From Diphasiastrum complanatum (Eukaryota > Streptophyta > Lycopodiopsida > Lycopodiales > Lycopodiaceae): 64,000 nt of DNA. Below the pieces are notes generated by a model. That model searched no databases. It was not told where the DNA came from and was given only the letters and a program-made list of their open reading frames with translations. Position numbers and translations under genes: made by a program. The stretch is from NCBI GenBank assembly GCA_029204225.1, contig CM055104.1:50070182-50134181 (forward strand). The letters are read 5' to 3'. Positions 54,883-64,000 of the stretch are shown here, piece after piece. Positions within the stretch are counted from its first letter, which is position 1; every line of letters begins with the position of its first letter.

Positions 54883-57500
54883 AATGAGTTCATACTTGTT
54901 GCAACCAAGTGAGAGATTGTCTACTTCCAATTATTCAATATGGAATTGAGGATGTAGTCCTTTTTGACTCCAAGATGTGATGGACATTGTACTTGGGATT
55001 GAGGAGGAGCCTCAAGTCCTTCAAGAAGTACAAAAATACAAGAAGAGAGATAGGATGGCTCTCCACTACATTAAGATGAATGTCTCTAATGAGATATTGA
55101 GGGAGATTGGTGATTGTTCTACATCCAAGGAAGCTTGAGATTGTCTCAAGTCCATCTATGAGGCTAAGAACACCTCTAGGCTCCTCACTCTTAGAAATCA
55201 AATATTCCAAAGTAGTCAAAAGAGTGATGAGAGTGCATCTAATTATGTTTTGAGAGTCAAGGATATTCATAGGGAGCTTGCATGTATTGGTGACTCAATC
55301 AATCAAAGTGAGCTAGTCCAAGTCATTCTCAATGGCTTGAGAGATGAATATGACAACCTTGTCCAATCCTATGCTAATAAGGAGGAGCTACCAAGTTTGG
55401 AGGACCTTCAAAGTGTGCTTATTTCTGAAGAATCAAGACAAGAGTACAAACTCTTGAGGATGGACAAGCTATCACTCAATCATGATGATTGCAAAGTTCT
55501 ATTTGCCAAGCACAAAGAGAGGAGTAAGAAGCAACACCATCACTTCTCTAATGACAAAGCTAAAGACCAAGATGGAGAGGAGGAGGATACCTCTCATGCT
55601 TCTAATTCAAATATCAAGAAGAAGATGATCAAGTGCTTTTATTGTGGCAAGAAAGGCCATTATGCCACCAATTGCTTCAAGAAGAAGAATCAACTCAATC
55701 AAGCCAACATCACCAATGAGAAAGAATACTATATTGCAAGTGATGGAGAAGGCTCTCTTATGGCATCAAGCTTCTCCTCTTCCACCTTCAACAAGGATGA
55801 CTCATGGTATATTGATAGTGGAGCATCTTCACATATGTGTGGCTCCAAGCACTTTTTTTCATCTATTATGCCTTATGATGGAGTCAAGAAGACCATATAC
55901 TTTGCAAGTAAGCATGAGTGCAATATTGAAGGAGTAGGGATTATTCCCTTGAAGCTTGCATCTTCTAAAGATCTCTTTCTCAACAATGTTCTTTTTGTCC
56001 CAAAGCTTACAAAGAATGTCTTAAGTGTTGGCCAACTTCTTGATAGTGGCTTTGATGTCAATTTCAATATTGACAATTGTGTGATTAAGAAGGATGGTGA
56101 GATCCTTGCATATGGATCAAGATTTGAAGGCATCTACAAATTGGATCCAAGTGAGAGTGCAAACTCTCTTGATGTTTCTTATATTTCCAATATTTCAAAG
56201 GAGGAGGATTACACAAGATGCACATATCTTCTCTCTTCAAGTATTATGGTGTATGATTATTCCTTATTATTCAAAGCATATGTTGAGAAGAAATTCTCAT
56301 TGAAGATCAAAGCTTTGAGGAGTATTGGAGCTCTTGAAGGAATAGAACCATATGAAGTTTTATTCAAGATGAAGCCTAAGGTTGATCACCTTAGTGAGCT
56401 TGGTAGTGCTTGCTTTGCACATATTCCCTTGGAAACAAGAAGGAAGGATGATCCAAGCTCATGGATCATGATTGGACACTCATCCATCAAGGAGGCCTTT
56501 AGTGTCTTTACACTCTCTATTTCAAATGTGATCTTGAATATGGATGTCATATTGCATGAAGATTCAATCTTGGAAGTGGCCGAGATCAAGGCTTCTCAAG
56601 AAGCATCAGAAGTTATCCTTTTTGAAGGTATTCAAGTTATGATGGGGCCAATGTGTGAGGAGGAGTTTCTTCTTCATATGATTTCAAGAAGATCTTCAAG
56701 ATGCATGGCCGAGTCTTTATGGCTCACCTTACATGGCAAAGAGGGGCATCTTTCATGTTGTATCTACTACAACACATTCATATATGCTTCTCTTCCTTTG
56801 CTTGAAATGCTATCTTGCTTCATTGAATTTTTTGGATCTCAAAGTTCAAGAAAAGCTATACTAGTTTTGTTTGATGCTTATGGTATGGACATGTTTCTTG
56901 TCATTATTGACTTAGATGTGTTTCCAATACTTTTTGAAATCAAGATATTGTATTGTCAAAAGTATGCTCTTGGTTCTAGTAAGAACAAGATTGAGCTTGG
57001 TACTCACTTTTTTGAAATCATGTTTTCACATGTTTTGAGGCAAATTGTAAACTCCTCTTGAGATTAAGTGAAGCATCCAAAGTGGACACTTACATCCTTG
57101 AGAGAGTAACTAGCCTAAAAAATATCAAGATAGTCTTTGATATCAAGATTAGATCCATCATGGATATAGTTCATTGTATGTGGACTAGTCAAGCTAGAAA
57201 GCATAATCTTGATAATCATCATTGTTTCACATCTTATGATCTTGATCTCCATGATCCTTATGAGGCTTGGAAGCCTCAGATTTCTCTATTTATGGTGCAT
57301 CCATCATGCAAGTGGAACTTTCAAGGCAAAGATCATCATCAAGCATGGAGGAAGCCCATGATAATAGTGGCATATTGGTGGAGCACTCTTCAAAGGCATT
57401 GGCAAGAGATCTCTACCAAAGAGATCTTATCATGGATATGGTGAGGGTGATGCTATGATGGATCCCTTGGCTGATCTTCACTTCTTATGCATACCAAAGG
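54883..57500 (+). pseudogene. Copia A copy 2 gag-pol, integrase internally deleted
   Basis: Gag begins near 54875 with an early stop (IWN-stop at about 54946) and another at 55138. From 55250 one frame stays open for 603 codons. It has gag (HRELACIGDSINQSELVQVI), the knuckle CFYCGKKGHYATNC near 55630, and protease DSGASSHMCG near 55815. A short piece of integrase (KAYVEKKFSLKIKALRS) is then joined in frame to its C-terminal part (GIEPYEVLFKMKPKVDHLSE, SNVILNMDVILHED). The WHRRLGHP zinc block and catalytic residues are gone. Downstream of 56600 no RT is recognisable although the frame continues to 57061. The element breaks off at ~57500 against gypsy G1 repeat; no 3' LTR. Confidence 0.85.
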
Positions 57501-58967
57501 ATCCCCTTAGTAGGCCTTACACCTCAAACAAGTACTCAGAGATAAACCTAATTTTCAATCTTTAATCTCTATTTTAGAGTACAAACTCTGGTTTGGAAAG
57601 TAGACTAAGCGATAAATTCTCTCATCTGGATTACACTCTCTATAAGTTAGTAACATCACCTTCATGTAAAACACTTACATGAACACTAAGTGAAATATTG
57701 TCTAACTTAGGAGATTAAAGTTAAAGAAATAATAATAATAATAATAACAATTTGAAATTATCCACAAATTTTGGTAAACAATTCAAAAAACTTCCAAGTA
57801 CAAATATTCTTAGAATCCAATTCTAAGATACGATAATTCATTCAATAAGAATCTCTAGGAGAATCATTAAGATATAGAATGATTAGAACTCATCTCTGAG
57901 TATCCTAGATACTCTCTTGAGTTAAATGCCCCTTGTTTCTAGCATCAAATGCAAGAAAATAACATCCATTCAACTTAATAGATTTGTCTATCTCCTATGA
58001 TAACTGGACATCTAATCAAAATAACTGTACACAAGCGTTTGCAGACCATAAACTGTAGTAGAATAGCATCGACTAAATTAGCTAAATTCTCCACAAGTAA
58101 AATATCTTACCTTGTGAGAATGTCTGTGAGATCCATAGGTTCTCAAATAATACACTAGAGTATAGACAATCAAAACATTGATCTAAATTCTTACTCAATT
58201 AATAGATCAAGAATTAATTGTCACACTTCCTTATAATCCTCAGACAACAATTAAGTATCTATTTATGGTCCGTCAATCATAAATATTTAGATTCATATGG
58301 TTCGTGAGTCATAATTCACTAGAATCCAAATCCATGCTCAGTCATTTAAAAATATTGGAGTATATGTCCAACATAACTCAGGAACCAATAAGAACCATTC
58401 TAAAATCTATCCCAACATGAAAATACTGAATTTTAAGAACATTCTCCAAACCGGATTCTCTGACAAAAGTGTTAGATATTCAAGATCCATATGCCACTGG
58501 TAATTAAAGACAGAAAGCATACCAAAATAATAATGACAATCATCTTCACCCACAAAAAACTTTAGATTACTGTCTAGAATCAAATCTAGATATCCAAAGT
58601 CCTACTGAATATCAATTCAATTATTATTCTCGGATTCATTATGATTCATTATCCAATTGAGCTCTCTAGGATACAATCACTAATAATCTGAGTCTATTCC
58701 TTAACTAAGGAATACTCTACCAAGAATATTGTATATCCAATGCACATAATTTTAACTGAAGAATCATGATGATTTACTAACCATGCATCTTACAAGCAAT
58801 ATAAATAAAATCATCAGTTTCTGGTGAATCCACATCACACCTATCGTTTTACCAATTAACTTCTTTAGAAGTAAACCAACTACTCAACTTAATTGCCAAT
58901 TATTCAGAAATCTCAAATGTCTAGGTACAGATCTCAATTATACTAGTATAACACCACATTTATCTCT
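57501..58967 (+). repeat. Gypsy G1 internal repeat, copy 4
   Basis: Matches 3503-4955 in the same orientation, starting TAGGCCTTACACCTCAAAC (shared with 31450) and including a short (AAT)n at 57730. It ends in ACACCACATTTA, where a few bases are shared with the copia B sequence that follows. No ORF above 60 codons. Confidence 0.8.
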
Positions 58968-60056
58968 CTCTTTCACTTTGATGTACTTTCTAGACGTGGT
59001 TTCCACTTTAAAAAGGTCTGAAATCAGCCTAGATTAATTATTTATCATGAATCAAATCCAAAACTAATTAATGGCAAGTCATTTTGGTAGCTTATTCTAG
59101 GATTTGCATCAAAAATTACATCAAACTGACACCAGATGAAATTACAGTGATCTAATGAATATGGGAGTTTAAATGCTGGTTCAGAGTTGTCTAAACGTGT
59201 GAACAGTATGGATTTTGATCCACAAAAAGTTTGGGATCAAATCCCCTCACCAATTCCAGGATACCAGCTCGCCCTTCCAGTATTAGCTTTTTGCAAGAAA
59301 AACCTGCTAAAATTGGATTAGTTTCAAACACTGATCAATAGCCTTGTACTTGGCTCTGATACCATGTGAAAAGTATAGTACTAAGGACCATAAATGGATC
59401 TTTGAATGATCCACAAGGTTGATTGTGTGCTTGTTAAACAATCTATTAGATACTAGTCATCAAAAAACAAGATCTAGTTTAGTAGCTTGATAGAAAACAA
59501 GTAGAGACAATCAGATCATTGATCATAAACTGAAATCCGACTTCACACGTGTGAAAATGAGGCTGTAGTACGGCCTGTACACAGCATCTAATGTGTGCCA
59601 AAGCTTAGTTACATTGGAATCAATCACAATCACCATACATAGAGAAAAAATCTGAGTTTCTCCTTGAGGCTCCAAAAAGTTTCTATCTTCTCACTATGGA
59701 GAATGGGAATACATAGTAAAAGACACTTCCTTTGCAAATTTAGGTGAAAATCCATCATGTAATAAGGAAGTAGACTCAACTTTCTTGCCCTAATGTGAAA
59801 ACCCTAGCCTAGATCCAACAGTCATGCTTGGTAGGTGCATGGTAGGTACAAATCTCATCAAAAATCATGGTCTAGATCCTACAAAGTAGGAATCACTACC
59901 AAATGAACACAACCACTCCTCTTGACTCGTGGTAACCTACATAAGGTGTGGATTGACAAGTGGCACTTTGGCCATTCAAGTGTCTAACAAAAAATATTGA
60001 CAAAATATACAATATTCTACATGGCTAGATTTGCCAATGTAGGCAATTTTTTCACA
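58968..60056 (-). mobile_element. Copia B 5' LTR and leader, duplicated copy
   Basis: The LTR is 60056-59365 (692 bp), the PBS TGGTATCAGAGC at 59364-59353, and the leader continues to 58968. Together they equal 37667-38765 in reverse. The copy stops about 385 bp inside the element, before gag, at the junction with the G1 repeat. The flanking gene sequence at 60057 is the same as at 37666. Confidence 0.9.
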
Positions 60057-61204
60057 GAGCTTTCATCAAGTGGGGGTCAATGGAAAAAAAGAATATATGC
60101 TTTCAAGTAAGATTTTGTTTTGAACTATTCATGTGTTTTGTTTCATCTAGCACATCAATGATTGTGAATAGTTTTTTTTTTAAATCTTATTTTTATCTTG
60201 TAGATCAATTTTAGTCACCAATCAAAATCTGAAAGACATGGACATGATTGGAAAGTCTTTGAGTGCAGTACTTACAGCCAAGTCAAAGACGAGTCTACTA
60301 GGAAATCAACAATATTTTTGAATCAAGTCCAAGATTGCAGAGGTCCATATGGGCGAAGTCGGCAAGATTATTGACCGAAAATTGATACAAGGAGCATGTG
60401 ATTATTCTGGTATTACCAAGGATGCATATGACACAATGTTTAAAATTATCAAAGAGGCATTTGGACAAGTACATATAAAAAAATTTCCTATTCCCTGGCC
60501 ATTTCAAATCAAATTAGAAAGGGATGTGTTAAATAGGGGTTTGCAAAACATCATTGGTATTCCTTACCATATCAATGAAATTTATAACTCAAAACATGGC
60601 ACTTTGTCATATGAGTCCACCAACAATATGTTTGTAGATTTTAAATCATTTACTGAAATTTATTGTAAAGTTTTATGGAATCACAAGTGAAAGTGTTGAA
60701 AATTTGATATAAGTTCTCAAGTTAGATGAATCAGAAGTAATAAAGGGACAAAAGCCAGAAAGGGTTAGTGTTACTCTTATGAATGGAGCATTAAGCAATA
60801 CGGTAAACTCGGAGAATCTTAATTTCAGTGTGCAGTCGGAAAATAATATCTGGTGGTTAGCAGCTTTCCAGATTTAAATCTATTTTATTGAGTACTAGCA
60901 ACTAATTCATTTCGAGAATTTATGGTTTTGTGTTTTAAGCTAATATTGTTTTGTTATTATAGGTCTAAGTTTAAAATATACTTAATCGAGTAATATTGTT
61001 CAATTCTCTTAACATAATTCATGATTTTGTATTTCAAACAGGTTTTAAAAGAAGATCATGACATTCTATTTTGGATTTTTAGTAAAACATATTATCTAGA
61101 GATAAATAAGAATCATATGAGCGACACACCACTCAATGTTTCTAGAATAGGTGATTTTAAGGTGGAATAGCATTTGGTTGGAGACTTGAAGTCGTTGAAC
61201 TGCA
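60057..61204 (+). pseudogene. Transposase-like gene (family T), block copy 2
   Basis: Includes the frame 60349-60687 (MGEVGKIIDRKLIQGACDYS, GITKDAYDTMFKIIKEAFGQ, RDVLNRGLQNIIGIPYHINE), preceded by an acceptor-like TTGCAG. A shift near 60640 follows, then LDESEVIKGQKPERVSVTLM and FSVQSENNIWWLAAF. A presumed intron ends CAAACAG at about 61041, followed by VLKEDHDILFWIFSKTYYLE and RIGDFKVExHLVGDLKSLNC. The LTR of copia C cuts it at 61205. It aligns with 29690-29860 at its end, which carries the next part of the protein. The site CATAT at 60425-60429 is the unoccupied target of copia A. Confidence 0.6.
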
Positions 61205-61494
61205 TGTTCTATAGGAAAAAGATAATTATTCTTCCACAGAGAACACGATGAAAGTTTGAATAAATCAAACTAATATAAGTGTCTTCAATCGGCTCTGTAT
61301 TTGATCTATGTACTAATAGAACAGTATTTGCTCTAATTGAATATGCGTGCGAAAATAATATGTGGAATAAGAGACAACTTAAGACAATTTTTAGACAATT
61401 AGAAACTATTGACCAAAAATGAATTTATAATCCTGAATCTAACTCAGTATACATCTCTTGTTGTCTTATCTCGTTGTTGTGTCTCTGAGTTACA
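61205..61494 (-). mobile_element. Copia C LTR, duplicated copy
   Basis: The minus strand begins TGTAACTCAGAG at 61494 and ends CCTATAGAACA at 61205. It matches 32811-33138 except for the first ~60 bp. There is no PPT or coding sequence beyond it, so the block copy was cut close to the LTR start. Confidence 0.75.
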
Positions 61495-62480
61495 ATGAGC
61501 AATGTTGTAACAGTAGATATCTTACCGTTTACGATGGTTGATATTCAAATAGACGCTTTGTTTCCAAGGTCGAATAATTTCTTTTCGCGAATTATTCACG
61601 ACAGTCCATCTTCTTCCCATCTTCTTCTCAGTCAGTATCCTGATGATATTATGTTAATGCAAGCAAACATGCCCCGACACAACAACAGGTGGTCCTTGAT
61701 TAGCAGATGCACTACAACCTACCTTGTTTGCTTTGGTTTTTGCAGGCACTCTTTGTACATGTTCTATGTCTGGTTGATGAGAGACATTTTCATTATTATT
61801 ATTCCATTGGTCTACTGGTCTCTTTTCTCTCACATCTATCATTGGTGCATTCACATCTCAGCCTTTTCCTATCAAGTCTATTTTCTCCACGTACTTGTTA
61901 ACGTTGTTAGAAAAGGAACCACCCACTATTGAATTCTCTTGCACTCTGCAAGATTGCATTAGCTAGATCTCCCACAACAGCCTCATAAATTGTCAACTTC
62001 ATGTTGTAGTTGTCCACTCTCTGCCATACATTGTGGACTACCTCGGACAAATTTGTTGTTGGCATTGTCGCTTCATCCTTGTGATCCGTCATCTACAACA
62101 CACTGTGATGTAAGATTTTTTATTTAAAAAAAGGTAATAGCAACAAGAATTACCACAAAATAGATCATCCAATCCAGCACTAATTTGATACATATAGTAA
62201 CCGTAAACTTTTCTTATCGATGGATTCAATTTCTCCACCACGCCAGCCAACTTTCTAGTTCATGCAAACAATTATCATACGCATTGCCAACCTTCCACCA
62301 TGCCGATATTTTGTTGTAAAGCCCGTCTACAGCATCTTGAGTAGTAATTGCATTTCTCCACTGCAAGCATAAAGCAACATGCTCATCTCGTGAAGTAGCT
62401 CCAATCTTATCCACTTATATACTTGCTAGAAATAGCGGCCTCCAAATTAATTTAGACCAACTAGACTAGTTGACATTTTT
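61495..62480. other. Possible decayed minus-strand coding region and LTR
   Basis: Minus frames 62092-61907 (MTDHKDEATMPTTNLSEVVH...) and 62414-62226 (HVALCLQWRNAITTQDAVDG) are unrecognised. The part nearest 62480 should be LTR of the minus-strand copia described next; its far end was not found. Confidence 0.25.
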
Positions 62481-63395
62481 CACACTCCCTCTTCAACTAG
62501 TTTTACCACACAACTTTGATCCATATTAAGAATGATCTCCATTCTAAGAATTAGCCTCCTTTCTATTGTTTTATAATAGCTTTCATAATTGATATAGAGA
62601 ATAGTGTCCATATTGGGTGCTTCACTATTTCTTATATCAATTTTATATATCGAGATGAAAAAACAACATAGAATATAAGATAGAATCATAATGAATGAAT
62701 TCCTCCATGCTTCCACCTTTGATATCTCTGGAAAATAACAGATCAATAAATGTGAGTGATAATCATTTGCTTGCATGTATCCTCCATCTTTGTCCTTTCT
62801 TGATATGTCTCCACCAAGAAAATCCATGAATGAGCCTCCATCTCCATCTTGCCATGATTATGAATGAGTGATATAACGATCCTCCCTTGGCTTCATTTCC
62901 ATCAGCAAAACCAGCCAAGAGTTAGTACAACTCCAACAAAAAAATGATGCAAAACAATGTAACTAGTTTCACCATATCTTGACAATTTGCACACATTCAC
63001 ATGAAATTGCTCACATGAGAGAGAAAGATGGCTTTTTCCTTTGCCTTGAGGATCTTCTTAGAACTTGAATTCGAGAGGCATCTCCATCATCAACATCTAA
63101 AAAAACATCTTCATCACCATCAAAATTGTTGGATTAATCAACATCGACAACATCAAGGTTATACACATTCTCCTCTTTAAAGACAACATCCTTACAAATG
63201 TGAATTTTTTTTGAATTAGGAATGTAAATCCTATAAGCTTTCTTACTTTACTATGTCCAACAAAGATTCTCTTCAAGAATCCAAAAGATGAGTTGACATC
63301 GCAAGTACCACCAAAGATCTTCAAATGCTCCAACCTTGGCTTCTTATTAAAAAGAACTTCAAATGAAGTCTTCCCATGGTACCTCATGTTGGATT
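62450..63395 (-). pseudogene. Minus-strand copia remnant with integrase C-terminus and 3' LTR start
   Basis: From 63387: MRYHGKTSFEVLFNKKPRLE, HLKIFGGTC and FLKRIFVGHSKVRKLIGFTF, the end of a copia integrase. It is followed near 63040 by a segment resembling the copia B connector (PPQ/ASRIQVLRRSS-like). At 62500 the minus strand reads LVEEGV-stop across the purine tract GAAGAGGGAG, then TGTGAAAAATGTCAAC from 62484 as an LTR start of the A/B type. RT and RNase H are missing. It is the only copy in the window with this part of integrase besides copia A copy 2. Confidence 0.65.
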
Positions 63396-63613
63396 AGTCT
63401 ATTATAGGGAGTGATTCATCCAAATAATTGATCTTTAATCTACATCCATTTCATTGATTCAGTTCTATAGTTTTGTACGTGTTTCTACACAATCTACAAA
63501 AATACTCGAGAATCGCTCTAAATGGGTGACAACGCATTGTGGCTAGCTGTCAATTGCGACCTACGACCTAATTAAGCTGACCTAATTGGATAAGCATAAA
63601 TTGCTTTAGTATA

Positions 63614-63839
63614 AGTAGCTGATCATTATAGAAGAAAGATAAGATAGAGGAATTCAAAGAAGGACTCATAGAGTTCTATTAGTATTCTATTTGAGTATTG
63701 TTGTTTAGCACTTACTGCTTATCAGCAGTAGTTGATCATTATAGAAGAAAGATAAGAGAGAAGAAATCGGAGAAGAAAGCTCATAGAGTTCTATTAGTGT
63801 TCTGTTTGAGTATAGCTATTTAGCGCTTACTGCTTATCA
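63614..63839 (+). repeat. Two-copy tandem repeat, period 113 bp
   Basis: Copies begin AGTAGCTGATCATTATAGAA (63614) and AGTAGTTGATCATTATAGAA (63727) and end CTTACTGCTTATCA. They differ by a few substitutions. It lies in AT-rich, non-coding sequence upstream (in the minus sense) of the copia integrase fragment, possibly within its 5' region. No gene was recognised from 63400 to the window end. Confidence 0.85.
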
Positions 63840-64000
63840 ATGGAAGTGCATCAGACAGAGTTATCAATTACTCAGAGATAATATAGAGAATGCAGTTTCA
63901 TTCACTATTGTTTTGTGCTCTCATCATCTGACTTTGTACATGCTATTTACTAAATCAATCCATCTTCTTATTGTGTTCAATATCATGTCAGAATGTATGC

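Noticed and set aside
61495-61932. 145-codon plus-strand ORF with hydrophobic stretches
   Set aside because: No domain. The minus strand here has frames of more coding-like composition, and hydrophobicity arises from T-rich sequence.
1-64000. tRNA and rRNA genes
   Set aside because: No convincing A/B-box pair with cloverleaf or rRNA core sequence was seen by eye. A tRNAscan-SE or Infernal run would be decisive.

Overview
The window looks like repeat-dense nuclear DNA of a land plant with a large genome. Four things point that way: Ty1/copia elements primed by initiator-tRNA-Met type sites (TGGTATCAGAGC at 34653, 54117 and 59353 on the minus strand), plant-type Ty3/gypsy gag and pol fragments, a degenerate TTTAGGG-type (plant telomere-like) tract near 24.0 kb, and short AT-rich introns. 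I cannot assign a species. No rRNA, tRNA, organelle or bacterial genes were recognised. Almost every recognisable coding segment is a broken transposable-element gene.

Layout. 0-6.4 kb: a MITE-like end, a minus-strand copia fragment (family B), a decayed coiled-coil coding stretch, then a minus-strand gypsy LTR followed by about 2 kb of non-coding repeat. 6.5-10.5 kb: the one stretch that looks like ordinary or unusual genes. An unrecognised two-exon gene on the minus strand (6558-8059) faces a plus-strand gene starting at 8789 whose first 108 codons are a divergent, CENH3-like histone H3 fold. The 0.7 kb between them holds five CACGTG boxes and repeated copies of a 16-bp motif. 11-17 kb: a tandem duplication, a gypsy integrase (minus), a DUF7869-like transposase-type pseudogene (plus), and a gypsy LTR-gag-protease-RT fragment (plus). 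16.9-20 kb: one arm of a 3-kb inverted repeat carrying an unrecognised two-exon reading frame; the other arm is at 45.9-48.8 kb. 20-24.3 kb: gypsy pol debris and the telomere-like tract. 25-28.5 kb: low-coding DNA with a recurrent palindrome and a long GA/G tract. 29-31.5 kb: another transposase-like pseudogene and a gypsy LTR. 31.5-45.8 kb: copia elements C, A, B and D, nested or abutting, then a gypsy integrase. 48.8-53.5 kb: a phased 16-bp repeat array, a LINE RT fragment, a 379-bp TIR element and a palindrome-rich stretch. 53.5-64 kb: a second copia A, gypsy repeat, an inverted duplicate of the 32.8-38.8 kb block, and a minus-strand copia remnant with a tandem repeat.

How the parts relate. 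The clearest history is in the inverted block pair 32811-38770 and 58968-61494. Both contain the same transposase-like gene with copia B and copia C LTRs at the same sites. Only the first copy carries copia A (33916-37294), flanked by a 5-bp duplication, ATATG, and the second copy preserves the empty site. The order was therefore B and C insertions, then block duplication, then A insertion. All copia copies with a readable pol have lost all or part of integrase. The histone-like gene and its divergent partner are the best candidates for something undescribed: the histone fold runs on in the same frame into a basic linker and a weakly Ulp1-like segment, interrupted by two stop codons.
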